In this document: positions 45,977 to 53,846 of the stretch, piece by piece
Layout of the letters: each line of letters opens with the position of its first letter
How positions within the stretch are numbered: the stretch's first letter is position 1
From: an uncultured Hungatella sp.
Lineage (GTDB): Bacteria > Bacillota > Clostridia > Lachnospirales > Lachnospiraceae
Direction of reading: 5' to 3'
Length of the DNA stretch: 64,000 bases
NCBI GenBank assembly: GCA_910588325.1
Contig: CAJUPP010000001.1
Span: 61,915-125,914, forward strand
The notes under the pieces: generated by a model
Databases searched by the model: none
What the model was told of the DNA's origin: nothing
The model's input: the letters and a program-made list of their open reading frames with translations, nothing else
Translations under genes and position numbers: made by a program

Positions 45977-46014
45977 TTATTTATAATCCAATGAGAAGAC
46001 TGGAGGGGGCTTAT

Positions 46015-46305
46015 ATGGCAAGTACAATACAGGTTCGAGTTGATGATGAATTAAAAATGAAAGCCGACCGTTTATTTAAAGATTTAGGAACAGATACCAC
46101 TGCCGCTATTCGAATGTTTTTAACACAAGCTGTTGCTTATAACGGATTTCCCTTTGAAATCAAAAAAAAATCTGAGGAATACAATCCTTTTAAAACATTA
46201 ACGGAAGAGGAACTATTCGAAAAATTGGATTCCTCCAGAGTTCACGCAAATCAGGGAAATTACAGATATGCAGATGATGTCATCTCTTCTATGAGGGAAA
46301 AATGA
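46015..46305 (+). CDS. RelB/DinJ family antitoxin
   Basis: A 96-residue protein. The N-terminal ribbon-helix-helix DNA-binding part is STIQVRVDDELKMKADRLFK, then DLGTDTTAAIRMFLTQAV and GFPFEIKK. The C-terminal part (YRYADDVISSMREK) would wrap its toxin. The length and sequence pattern match RelB/DinJ proteins. ATG 46015 follows TGGAGGGGG. It is followed at once by a toxin gene that has lost its beginning, so this antitoxin appears orphaned unless it pairs with another toxin. Confidence 0.85.
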   Translation: MASTIQVRVDDELKMKADRLFKDLGTDTTAAIRMFLTQAVAYNGFPFEIKKKSEEYNPFKTLTEEELFEKLDSSRVHANQGNYRYADDVISSMREK

Positions 46306-46306
46306 A

Positions 46307-46534
46307 CAGGCTGCCCAAAATTTATTAGATGATTTTGAACTTACAAAGCAAAATTTATCCCGCGTAGCCGGCAGCCTGAAGGATTGTGTTAACCCCTATC
46401 TAAAAGAGCATGGATACAAAAGAATAAACTTTATAACACACAGATACTTTATGCTTTATAGAATAGAGAACAATAAGGTAATCATTGACAATATCTTTCA
46501 TGAGCTTCAGGATTATGAAAACAAGCTCATCTAA
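46307..46534 (+). pseudogene. 5'-truncated RelE/ParE-family toxin
   Basis: The frame ending at TAA 46532-46534 reads QAAQNLLDDFELTKQNLSRV, then VNPYLKEHGYKRINFITHRY and FMLYRIENNKVIIDNIFHEL. This is the second half of a RelE/ParE-type toxin (central and C-terminal beta-sheet). The frame opens only at 46295 inside the antitoxin's end and has no usable start codon before the Met of FMLY. The usual first 20-30 residues are missing, consistent with a deletion that joined the antitoxin to the toxin interior. It is probably inactive. Confidence 0.78.
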
Positions 46535-46544
46535 ATCAGACAGC

Positions 46545-46574
46545 ACAGGGAGTCAAAATACTCTGACTCCCTGT
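46545..46574. terminator. Hairpin between the toxin remnant and the mechanosensitive channel gene
   Basis: ACAGGGAGTCA with TGACTCCCTGT, loop of 8 bases, between convergent genes. No long T-run follows, so the strength is uncertain. Confidence 0.6.
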
Positions 46575-46583
46575 ATCACCTGA

Positions 46584-47486
46584 TTACTCTTTGGATTTTA
46601 CATTCACATCCATCTGTCTGAACGGAATCTTAATTCCGGCCTCGTCAAAAGCCAGCTTTACCTTCTCTGTCAGCTCCCATTTTACGCTCCAGTAGTTTCC
46701 GGTCTCTACCCATCCTCTGGCTCCGATCACCACAGAGCTTTCCCCCAGCTGATCCACAAAAACAATCAGATCCTGATCCTTTATAATCAGCGGATGCTCC
46801 TCAAACAGCCCATATAAGATATCCTTGGCCTTCTTTAAGTCCGATTGATAGCTGATTCCCACCTTCAGCTCCAGCCTCCGTTTCTCCTGGGCAGTCACAT
46901 TGGTTAAGCTGGTGTTGGACAGATTTCCGTTGGGAAGGACGATCTGCTTGTTGTCCATGGTATTCAGAGTAGTATATACAAGGCCGATGGCCGCCACGGT
47001 GCCTTCCTCCTGGCCGCAGACAATATAGTCTCCCACCTTAAATGGCTTCATCAGAAGGATAATCACGCCTCCTGCGAAATTCCCCAGCATATTCTGCATC
47101 GACAAGCTGATGGCAAGGCCGGCGGATCCAAGAATCGCTATAATCGACGCAGAGCTGATTCCCAGCTTATCTGCCGCAATAAATATGGACAGGCCGCAGA
47201 CCATGGCATACACCATGGACAGAAGAAATTTTTTCAGGGAGATCTCCATTTCCATCCTTGTAAAGCTTTTCTCCAGCATCTTCCTTACCATGCCGGCGAC
47301 CCGGAAGCCGATTAGCAATATAAGTGCCGCCATCAAAATCCGGTATCCCAGCCTTGTAAGTCCCGGAAGCCAGCTTTTCAGCGTATCAAAAACCATGTTG
47401 GGGCGAAGCTGCTCCAAATCCTGGTACACCTCCTGGGCCAGCTCCAGGGTCTCTTCTGTTGTCTGCGCCTCATGCCATATTATCAT
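46584..47486 (-). CDS. MscS family mechanosensitive channel
   Basis: A 300-residue membrane protein. Hydrophobic helices lie at about 48-68, 88-106 and 112-140. The pore-lining third helix GSAGLAISLSMQNMLGNFAGG carries the Gly/Ala pattern of MscS. The cytoplasmic beta domain follows (PFKVGDYIVCGQEEGTVAAI, LPNGNLSNTSLTNVT), then the alpha/beta vestibule. It would open on hypo-osmotic stress. The start at ATG 47486 is taken because the protein length suits the family; the ribosome site is weak. It is 42 bases after glgB and probably cotranscribed with it. Confidence 0.9.
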   Translation of the reverse strand: MIIWHEAQTTEETLELAQEVYQDLEQLRPNMVFDTLKSWLPGLTRLGYRILMAALILLIGFRVAGMVRKMLEKSFTRMEMEISLKKFLLSMVYAMVCGLSIFIAADKLGISSASIIAILGSAGLAISLSMQNMLGNFAGGVIILLMKPFKVGDYIVCGQEEGTVAAIGLVYTTLNTMDNKQIVLPNGNLSNTSLTNVTAQEKRRLELKVGISYQSDLKKAKDILYGLFEEHPLIIKDQDLIVFVDQLGESSVVIGARGWVETGNYWSVKWELTEKVKLAFDEAGIKIPFRQMDVNVKSKE

Positions 47487-47528
47487 ATTTTCTGTTCACA
47501 ACCTTTTCCTGATATTTCCTGCCTAATT

Positions 47529-50138
47529 CTATTTATCCTGTGCAGCTTTCCTTCTCCCGGGCCTTTTCGTGCCTGCTTCTTTCTTTTCTTCGGCCTTTTC
47601 CGTCCCGGCCTCCGGCATTTCAGCTTTTACCGGCTTTTCTTTCTCATCTGCCTCTGCTGCCTTCTCTTTTACTTCTGCCTTTATTTCTACAGCCTTTGCT
47701 GCTTTCTCTTCCGCATCTGCCTTTACTTTTTCCGCCTTTGCTGCCTTCTCTTTTCCATCTTCCTTTACTTCTACAGTCTTTGCTGCCTTCTCTTTTCCAT
47801 CCGTCTTTATTTCTACAGCCTTTGCTACCTTCTTTTCTTTTCCTGCCCCGTCTTTCCCATCCTTTGCCTCTTTCTCTTCCTTCTTCTTTACAGACTCTTC
47901 TTTCATAGGCGTGCAGGTAAATATTTGTACCCCCAGCGGCGCCAGATCAATCTGAATCGAATAATCCCTCTCATCACACTCAATCTTTTTAGCAGTCTTC
48001 ACCCGCGGATTTCCCACACCGCCGCCGCCAAACGCCACGTCCTCGCTGTTAAAAATCTCCTTATACTTTCCATAGAACGGCACGCCCACCTGGTACTGCT
48101 TATGGGTCACCGGTGCAAAGTTGCAGGTTACCAGAAGGGTTTCCTCCGGCTTTTCAGTCTTTCTTAAAAATACCACAATGTTTTCCTGACTGCTGGAGCA
48201 GTTGATCCACTGGAATCCGTCAGGATGGAAGTCCTTCTGATACAGGGCCGGATGGGAACGGTACAGATGATTCAGCGCCTTCACATACTCTTTTGTCTGT
48301 CTGTGAATATCATATTCAAGAAGATTCCATGGCAGACTTTCATTTTCATTCCACTCGGACATCTGCCCCATATCCTGGCCCATAAACAGAAGCTTCTTGC
48401 CGGGATGGGTCATCATATAGCCGTAAGCGGCCCGAAGGTTGGAAAATTTAGCCTCCAGCGTGTCCCCAGGCATCTTCCCGGCCATGGAAGCCTTTCCGTG
48501 AACCACTTCGTCATGGGAAAATACAAGGACAAAATCCTCGCTGTAGGCATACAGCATGCTGAATGTCAATTCCCCGTAATGATGGCACCGGAAATAGGGG
48601 TCATACTTCATGTATCCGATAAAATCGTTCATCCAACCCATGTTCCATTTATAATCAAATCCCAGGCCTCCGTCCTTTAAATCGCCGGTAATCTGAGGCC
48701 AAGCCGTAGATTCCTCTGCAATCAGCATAGCGCCGTCTGTTCTTTTTTTGAAAACAGAATTGAGATGCTTTAAAAATTCCACTGCCTCCAGATTCTCATG
48801 GCCGCCGTAAATGTTGGGAACCCATTCTCCTTCATTTTTCCCATAGTCCAGATACAGCATAGACGCCACCGCGTCCATACGGATGCCGTCCGCATGGAAT
48901 TTGTCAGCCCAGTATAAGCTGTTGGCAATCAGGAAATTGGATACCTGAGGCCTTCCATAATTATAAATCAGAGTCCCCCAGTGAGGATGAGAGCCCTGTC
49001 TGGGGTCTGCATGCTCATACACATGGGTTCCGTCAAAGCAGGCAAGTCCCACCAGATCTCTGGGGAAATGCGCTGGCACCCAGTCAAGAATCACCCCGAT
49101 TCCCTTCTCATGCATGTAGTTCATAAAATACTGGAAGTCCTCCGGCGTCCCGTATCGGCTGGTAGGCGCATAATATCCTGTCACCTGGTACCCCCAGGAA
49201 GCGTCCAGGGGATGCTCCATAACCGGAAGAAGCTCCACATGGGTATACCCCATCTCGTTTACATACTCCGCCAGCTTTTCGGCAATCTCTCTGTAATTGT
49301 AGAACTCGCTGCCTGTAATCTCCTCCCCTTCCTCATCAACTGCAATGGGCTTACGGATCCAGGAGCCTAAATGTACCTCGTAAATGGACATAGGCTTATC
49401 TTTACCGTAATCCTTTTTCCGCCGTTCCATCCATACCTGGTCGCTCCACGGATATCCGTCAACACTCCATACAATGGATGCATTATTGGGCCTTAACTCC
49501 GTGTAAGTTCCATAAGGATCCGCCTTCAGCATGGCATCCCCATTGGGCGCTTTCACCTCATACTTGTACACACAGCCTGCATCCAGACCTGGTATGAACA
49601 ATTCAAAGACGCCGGAATCGCCCAGCTTTCTCATCTGGTGCCTCCGGCCGTCCCACATATTAAAATCCCCTGTCACGCTGACTCTCATGGCACAGGGAGC
49701 CCACACTGCAAAATAAACCCCCTTTACCCCGTCAATCTCTGTAATATGGGCGCCTAATTTCTCATAGATATCATAGCAGATTCCTGCCTCAAACTTCTTA
49801 AGCTCCTGCTCATCAATCTGGGGAGCAAAAGCATAGGGGTCGTCCATCTCCTGAACCGTTCCGTTGTCAAAGGTCACTGCCAGGGTATATGCCCCAGGCT
49901 TTTTCCTGGGAATCAGTACAGCAAAAAAGCCTGCCTCATCTTCCATCTCCATCTCATATTTCTTCCCGGAAGATTTAAGCTTGACCGAGACAGAAGCCGC
50001 CGTGGGAATAAACGCCTGAACCAGAAGCCCCTCCTCTGTCACATGCGCTCCCAGCAGCCTGTGAGGATTGCTGGATTCCGAATATACCAGTTCCTCAATC
50101 CCTGCCCAATCCATCATGTCATATAGTTTTTTGTCCAT
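47529..50138 (-). CDS. glgB: 1,4-alpha-glucan branching enzyme with Lys/Ala/Glu-rich tail
   Basis: An 869-residue GH13/CBM48 enzyme that makes alpha-1,6 branches in glycogen. An N-terminal CBM48-type pair (RLLGAHVTEEGLLVQAFIPT, GVYFAVWAPCAMRVSVTGDF) leads to the barrel with YEVHLGSW, WGYQVTGYYAPTSRYGTPED, Asp422 in GIRMDAVASM (nucleophile), Glu475 in IAEESTAWP (acid/base) and FSHDEVVHGK. The canonical protein would end near residue 745. About 125 extra residues follow, built from repeats like VEIKADGKEKAAKA and ending RPGRRKAAQDK. ATG 50138 follows AAGGGGGCA. A -10-like TATAAT lies at 50182-50187 but a good -35 is missing. Confidence 0.95.
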   Translation of the reverse strand: MDKKLYDMMDWAGIEELVYSESSNPHRLLGAHVTEEGLLVQAFIPTAASVSVKLKSSGKKYEMEMEDEAGFFAVLIPRKKPGAYTLAVTFDNGTVQEMDDPYAFAPQIDEQELKKFEAGICYDIYEKLGAHITEIDGVKGVYFAVWAPCAMRVSVTGDFNMWDGRRHQMRKLGDSGVFELFIPGLDAGCVYKYEVKAPNGDAMLKADPYGTYTELRPNNASIVWSVDGYPWSDQVWMERRKKDYGKDKPMSIYEVHLGSWIRKPIAVDEEGEEITGSEFYNYREIAEKLAEYVNEMGYTHVELLPVMEHPLDASWGYQVTGYYAPTSRYGTPEDFQYFMNYMHEKGIGVILDWVPAHFPRDLVGLACFDGTHVYEHADPRQGSHPHWGTLIYNYGRPQVSNFLIANSLYWADKFHADGIRMDAVASMLYLDYGKNEGEWVPNIYGGHENLEAVEFLKHLNSVFKKRTDGAMLIAEESTAWPQITGDLKDGGLGFDYKWNMGWMNDFIGYMKYDPYFRCHHYGELTFSMLYAYSEDFVLVFSHDEVVHGKASMAGKMPGDTLEAKFSNLRAAYGYMMTHPGKKLLFMGQDMGQMSEWNENESLPWNLLEYDIHRQTKEYVKALNHLYRSHPALYQKDFHPDGFQWINCSSSQENIVVFLRKTEKPEETLLVTCNFAPVTHKQYQVGVPFYGKYKEIFNSEDVAFGGGGVGNPRVKTAKKIECDERDYSIQIDLAPLGVQIFTCTPMKEESVKKKEEKEAKDGKDGAGKEKKVAKAVEIKTDGKEKAAKTVEVKEDGKEKAAKAEKVKADAEEKAAKAVEIKAEVKEKAAEADEKEKPVKAEMPEAGTEKAEEKKEAGTKRPGRRKAAQDK
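47532..47907 (-). repeat. Repeats encoding the Lys/Ala/Glu-rich tail of GlgB
   Basis: About 125 codons with degenerate repeats of about 14 codons (VEIK-DGKEKAAK-). The composition is nearly all Lys, Ala, Glu, Val and Gly, and the end is basic (KRPGRRKAAQDK). It is low complexity and probably disordered or helical. Confidence 0.8.
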
Positions 50139-50309
50139 GGAAATGCCCCCTTATTATCATAATCTTTAAGGATAGTTTAGCATTATATTTAGAAAATTGC
50201 AATGAATAATCCGTTTTTTCATACAAAATGCATTTTATTTATTTGTCTTATGGATAATTCAGGCCTTTTACCTAAAAAAACAGGTATTGACAAAAACAGC
50301 CTAAAGCAC

Positions 50310-50642
50310 TTATTGAATATTCTTATTGTTTTCCAGCAATCTCCTGCTTATATCCATAGCACTATAGAGAACTCGTGTTACTATAACTTCCATATTCTCA
50401 ATTACATAAAAAACGAAATAATTATCTACCACTAATTGCCGTAGTCCCATAATTCGTTCCGGCTCAGAATCCATAAGTTTTATTCTTTCAGGAAATACAC
50501 ACAGTTCCTCAATAGCTTCTGCAATCCGATTATATTGTCTCATTGCATTTTCCGGAGCTTGAAGTTGTATTGCAATATAGTTATAAATTTCTTCCATATC
50601 AGCCAGTGCCCTATCAGTAATTCGTACTGTATATTGCTTCAT
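50310..50642 (-). CDS. RelE/ParE family toxin
   Basis: A 110-residue toxin. YTVRITDRALADMEEIYNYI begins the usual two-helix hairpin, and the core strands are RIMGLRQLVVDNYFVFYVIE with EVIVTRVLYSAMDISRRL at the end, the typical RelE/ParE C-terminal strand pattern. Members cleave ribosome-bound mRNA or poison gyrase; which one applies is not clear, though the DISRRL ending is common in ParE-like proteins. It overlaps the antitoxin gene by 4 bases. No start alternative is needed. Confidence 0.86.
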   Translation of the reverse strand: MKQYTVRITDRALADMEEIYNYIAIQLQAPENAMRQYNRIAEAIEELCVFPERIKLMDSEPERIMGLRQLVVDNYFVFYVIENMEVIVTRVLYSAMDISRRLLENNKNIQ

Positions 50643-50947
50643 ACTTGATTTTTCTCCCTAAACCTTTTAAATGCTATGGCTGCATCCTGTACTCTGCCTG
50701 CTCGCAAGTCATCATAACCTTCCTGCAGCTTTGTATGGATTTCCTCCGATGTCATCAAATCCGCATTTACTACAGAAGGCGCATTCGGTAAAGTAACAGC
50801 AAATGGTATTCCTCCTGTCAGGGATATTTGATTGAGATATATATCTATGGCTGTTGACATAGGAATACCTAATCTCGTCAGTACTTCTTCTGCCCGCTGT
50901 TTTACTGTAGGATTTACTCTTAAATTTAATGTTGCTGTCTTTTCCAT
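50639..50947 (-). CDS. RelB/DinJ family antitoxin
   Basis: A 102-residue antitoxin: TATLNLRVNPTVKQRAEEVL, then RLGIPMSTAIDIYLNQISLT and GGIPFAVTLPNAP (ribbon-helix-helix fold), with the variable C-terminal toxin-binding part IHTKLQEGYDDLRAGRVQDA. It is different in sequence from the antitoxin at 46015, so these are two separate modules. ATG 50947 follows AAGGAGATG, and the promoter at 50972-51000 lies directly upstream. The gene pair is adjacent to the AT-rich BlaI island. Confidence 0.9.
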   Translation of the reverse strand: MEKTATLNLRVNPTVKQRAEEVLTRLGIPMSTAIDIYLNQISLTGGIPFAVTLPNAPSVVNADLMTSEEIHTKLQEGYDDLRAGRVQDAAIAFKRFREKNQV

Positions 50948-50971
50948 ATAAATTCATCTCCTTTTAATCTA

Positions 50972-51000
50972 TTGTAATGTAATTGTCGTTACTTTTCAAG
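50972..51000 (-). promoter_or_regulatory. Promoter of the toxin-antitoxin pair
   Basis: Minus-strand -35 TTGAAA (50995-51000), 17-base spacer, -10 TACAAT (50972-50977). The spacer and -10 contain GTAATGTAATTGTCGTTAC, a likely antitoxin site. Confidence 0.65.
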
Positions 51001-51060
51001 TTTTATTTCCTGTTTCAAGATTAAATCCTTGTTTTGTTTCTCACTTTCATAATTGGCAGC

Positions 51061-51103
51061 ATTTCTCCCTGACTTCCTCCCAAACCAGTTCCCTGTACCT
51101 CTC
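51061..51103 (-). pseudogene. Relic of the 3' end of a CE12 esterase gene
   Basis: Minus-strand translation gives ERYRELVWEEVREKCCQ, against GRYRELVWEEGINLY at the end of the CE12 gene (54297-54340). The first 21 bases of the core are identical and about 26 of 28 match, with one 3-base indel beyond. No other part of the gene is seen. The two copies are in the same orientation and bracket the BlaI island. Confidence 0.75.
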
Positions 51104-51215
51104 GGAATTTCGGCACTTACAAATTAGAAAATCCTTTGAAAGGTTTGAAAACAAGAGTACTGTTAGCTTTTGTATATTTATAAGTGTTGAAAGCCAGATA
51201 CTTTCGCATAATATA

Positions 51216-51244
51216 TTGACAAAAATAGTTCGAAGTGATATTAT
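51216..51244 (+). promoter_or_regulatory. Near-consensus promoter for the exported protein and VanZ genes
   Basis: -35 TTGACA (51216-51221), 17-base spacer, -10 TATTAT (51239-51244). The start of transcription would be about 51251, inside the operator. Such a strong promoter needs repression. Confidence 0.85.
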
Positions 51245-51249
51245 GATTT

Positions 51250-51270
51250 ATGACTACATTTTGTAGTCAT
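51250..51270. promoter_or_regulatory. BlaI/MecI-type operator 1
   Basis: A perfect palindrome, ATGACTACA-N3-TGTAGTCAT, extended by TT/AA outside. It has the TACA/TGTA core known for BlaI and MecI sites, and the same 21-bp layout is found before the blaI-like gene (54241-54261). Confidence 0.85.
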
Positions 51271-51321
51271 AAGTTGCTGAAATATTTAAAATACCAGATT
51301 ATTTTTAATGGAGGTTTTATT

Positions 51322-51918
51322 ATGAAAACTACAAACTCAACTTTAAAAAAAGGTCTAAAAAAGATTTGTTGCTCTTTTTTAGTATTGATGATAATTTCAA
51401 TCAACGCTACTCCGGTGTTTGCGTCTGAAGAAAATATCGTTGTTTCTGAAAATATTTCTGATATAAACAGTACAGAGAAAGCATTTGTAACTTCAGATGG
51501 GACTCCAGATATTAAAGGGGAGATCTATACAGAATATTTAAATGAATTTTCAAGAGGCAAGAATCCACCTACTGGCACCTCATATATAAATCTTAGTTAT
51601 AATACAATGACATGTAAATGCAATATGAGCTACGTATTATATTCTAATTCCTTTTTCTCTGGAGTAACTAAGGCAGAGGTTTTCATTCCTGAAATTAAGG
51701 TTGACACAAATGGAATGTCCGATGAAAGCGGCCCAGTCACTGTCCATTTACGTAAGAAAGGTGACAGCAACGTTGATGTAACTGGGAAAATATCAATAGA
51801 CGGAGGAAGTGTTCATTACATCAATCTTGATTCTAAAGCATTATACTATTTGGAGTTTGAGAAAAAGAATGATACTCAAATATATGAGTTTATGGCCTAT
51901 GTAACAGAAGATGAATAA
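51322..51918 (+). CDS. Small exported protein under BlaI-type control, unknown function
   Basis: A 198-residue protein. A signal peptide of about 37 residues (LKKICCSFLVLMIISINATP, cut after VFA) precedes a mature part that I cannot place in a family. It has one CKC motif (TMTCKCNMSYVLYSN) and beta-rich segments such as AEVFIPEIKVDTNGMSDESG and VTVHLRKKGDSNVDVTGKIS. There is no lipobox, sorting signal or membrane anchor, so it should be secreted or wall-associated. ATG 51322 follows TGGAGG. Its stop lies 8 bases inside the VanZ-family gene. Its promoter carries a BlaI operator, so it is probably induced with the BlaR1 pathway. Confidence 0.75.
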   Translation: MKTTNSTLKKGLKKICCSFLVLMIISINATPVFASEENIVVSENISDINSTEKAFVTSDGTPDIKGEIYTEYLNEFSRGKNPPTGTSYINLSYNTMTCKCNMSYVLYSNSFFSGVTKAEVFIPEIKVDTNGMSDESGPVTVHLRKKGDSNVDVTGKISIDGGSVHYINLDSKALYYLEFEKKNDTQIYEFMAYVTEDE

Positions 51919-52375
51919 AAAACGTCTGTTATTAATCTGTGGATACGGATACATGTTGATTGTTCTGATTGCCTCTATCTACCAATATGGAAATGTATTG
52001 TCAAGAATATATTCCATCTATATAAACAGAGCAGATGGATTCTGGAATTACAACATAATACCTCTAAAGACAATACGCAATCAGATAGCCAGACCTTATC
52101 TTTTGTATCAGCTAAAAAGAAATTTCCTGGTTTACATACCTATGGGCGTTCTTATTTCCTGTATTCACAAAAAACCGTGGTTATGTATTCTTATTTGCAG
52201 TATGTTTATTTTAGCTAAGGAAAGCCTTCAATTTATAACTTTGACAGGTTACTTTGATATTGATGATATAATTATCAATTTATCAGGCATACTGCTAGGT
52301 ATCATTCTCTATTTGCTTTCCGAATTGCTTTGGAAACTTATTGCAAAAGTTATGGCAAAAATGAATCAGACATAA
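51911..52375 (+). CDS. VanZ family membrane protein
   Basis: A 154-residue protein with about four membrane segments. VanZ-family marks are NYNIIPLKTI, RNFLVYIPMGVLISCI, AKESLQFITLTGYFDIDDII and NLSGILLGIIL. VanZ of enterococci raises teicoplanin resistance when overproduced; most family members are uncharacterised. It overlaps the exported-protein gene by 8 bases, so the two are made together, and both lie behind a BlaI-type operator. A role in cell-envelope stress or glycopeptide/beta-lactam tolerance is an inference from family and regulator. Confidence 0.88.
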   Translation: MNKKRLLLICGYGYMLIVLIASIYQYGNVLSRIYSIYINRADGFWNYNIIPLKTIRNQIARPYLLYQLKRNFLVYIPMGVLISCIHKKPWLCILICSMFILAKESLQFITLTGYFDIDDIIINLSGILLGIILYLLSELLWKLIAKVMAKMNQT

Positions 52376-52443
52376 TAAAAAGGTTATTAAATATTTCAGT
52401 AATACGAGAGAAAGGACTTATATTTATCCGAAATGAAATAACG

Positions 52444-52489
52444 GATACAAAAAAGCAGAGGTCATCGACTTCCTCTGCTTTTTTGTATC
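52444..52489. terminator. Bidirectional terminator between the VanZ gene and BlaR1-like gene
   Basis: A perfect 18-bp stem starting GATACAAAAAAGCAGAGG with a 10-base loop; both strands read into T-runs. Confidence 0.93.
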
Positions 52490-52535
52490 TGATAATGTGT
52501 ACAAATAACGGTAAAAAGACAAAAAGCAAGCAAGA

Positions 52536-53846
52536 TCAATGCGGACATATTTCATATGTTTCTGTCTTCACCAAATTCCCCTGCACTATATGTCCACATT
52601 TACTACAGCGCTTGGCATTATAATATTTTACAGCACAGCCGCCATTACTTTTCAGAGAATGCCTGGAAATACTTCCATCTACATAATTATGCTCGCAGGC
52701 CGAATACCCGGCAATACTGAAACTTTCTACTTTATAAATATTTCCATGAATATCTGTAAACTGATCGTCATACAAAATGGAGGTAACCAACACTTCGTGA
52801 TAAAAATCTCCACTTTGAAATGCTACCGTATCAGAAGGACTGATCTTCCAAAAAGAACTGTCATTATAAGCGCAGTCCACACTAAGTTCTATGGATGGCT
52901 GATAGGCAAAAGCAGTAAAGCTGCTACACAGAACCATAATGGCAGCAAGTATTACAGAGTACTTATTATATGGTTTTTTCCTTTTTTCTGAAGTCATAAT
53001 AAACTCTATCCTTTCTTTAAGATTGTTTACCGAACTGCCAAATGAAGGAACAAAGAGTTTTTGATACTGTACATTTCTGGCAGTCATATCAATGATAAGA
53101 GAAGCATATGTTCTCCGTTGTTCTAATCCCATATTCCGGATAACAAATTCATCACACGAAGCTTCGACTACTTGTTCTGCGTGTATTTTCAAAAGATAAA
53201 TCAAAGGATTAAACCAGTAAAAGCAAGTGACAAGATGTAGCAGAAATAAGAAAAACGTATCATAACGGCGGATATGACATAGTTCATGCTTTAAAATCAG
53301 TTCATGCTTCACAGCAGGCAGATTATCCGGAAGTACAATAAATGGTAAGAATACTCCTATTGTAAAAGGGCCTATAAGATTTGAACGAAAAAAATGGATA
53401 TTTCTACTTTTTATAAAACTTTGGCAGTCAAAAAATGCATCCGATTCTTCCAAATTTACAATTTCTGTCAAAGATTGCTTAATCTTTATTTTAAAATGCA
53501 TATACTTTGCCTGCTGCCAAATAAACATAATTGCAGCCATAATACTCCAGGCATAAACGATAATATGGTGGATCTGATAAGTACCATTTGAATATATCCC
53601 CTGTGATGTACTCACTGTAATTGGAAGAGTCCCTGCAACCGTGAAATCTATTTCAGAGGAAAGTTTGTTGGGAATCATCTTCAGAAACCCTAACGGAGTC
53701 AAAAAGAAAAACACCACTATTTTTAATATAAGATATCTCCAACTGTTACTTAAGCGATTCTTCAAAACACCAATCACCAATAAATAAAGCAGAAATAAAA
53801 CACTTCCGGTGAGACACATACTGAAAATAATATTCAATAACTTCAA
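52536..53846 (-). CDS. BlaR1/MecR1-like M56 peptidase with short Cys/His-rich sensor
   Basis: A 436-residue membrane protease. Helices near residues 1-28, 33-52 and 96-115 come before the zinc-peptidase site HELCH (His187, Glu188, His191) and a following SCDEF-type motif (EASCDEFVIRNMG) as in M56 enzymes. Another helix lies near 300-320. The extracellular end (about 115 residues) is not a penicillin-binding domain: it lacks SxxK and carries ACEHNYVDG, CAVKYYNAKRCSKCGH and ETYEICPH, a zinc-ribbon-like pattern. It would cleave the BlaI-type repressor on sensing its signal. It overlaps the repressor gene by 4 bases. Confidence 0.87.
   Translation of the reverse strand: MKLLNIIFSMCLTGSVLFLLYLLVIGVLKNRLSNSWRYLILKIVVFFFLTPLGFLKMIPNKLSSEIDFTVAGTLPITVSTSQGIYSNGTYQIHHIIVYAWSIMAAIMFIWQQAKYMHFKIKIKQSLTEIVNLEESDAFFDCQSFIKSRNIHFFRSNLIGPFTIGVFLPFIVLPDNLPAVKHELILKHELCHIRRYDTFFLFLLHLVTCFYWFNPLIYLLKIHAEQVVEASCDEFVIRNMGLEQRRTYASLIIDMTARNVQYQKLFVPSFGSSVNNLKERIEFIMTSEKRKKPYNKYSVILAAIMVLCSSFTAFAYQPSIELSVDCAYNDSSFWKISPSDTVAFQSGDFYHEVLVTSILYDDQFTDIHGNIYKVESFSIAGYSACEHNYVDGSISRHSLKSNGGCAVKYYNAKRCSKCGHIVQGNLVKTETYEICPH

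Larger units (their letters stand above)
45660..46014. other. Divergent intergenic region with long leader of the surface-protein operon
   Basis: 355 bases holding the promoter for the surface operon (45850-45878), its leader of about 190 bases and the antitoxin promoter (45948-45976). The leader can form hairpins at about 45814-45838 (CGGCA/TGCCG), 45776-45790 (GTGATG/CATCAC) and at the ribosome site. I matched it to no known riboswitch. A tiny ORF, MNENDKD, begins at about 45764. Confidence 0.55.
50948..51321. other. Intergenic region with CE12 gene remnant and BlaI operator
   Basis: 374 bases. It holds the toxin-antitoxin promoter (50972-51000), a relic of a CE12 gene end (51061-51103), an AT-rich stretch with nothing recognised (51105-51215), the promoter (51216-51244) and the BlaI-type operator (51250-51270). 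The small upstream frame 51250-51321 of the exported protein is not a likely start. Confidence 0.65.

Noticed and set aside
47472..48167. 231-codon plus-strand frame of Phe, Leu and Cys
   Set aside because: It is the reverse of the Lys/Glu/Ala tail of GlgB, not a membrane protein.
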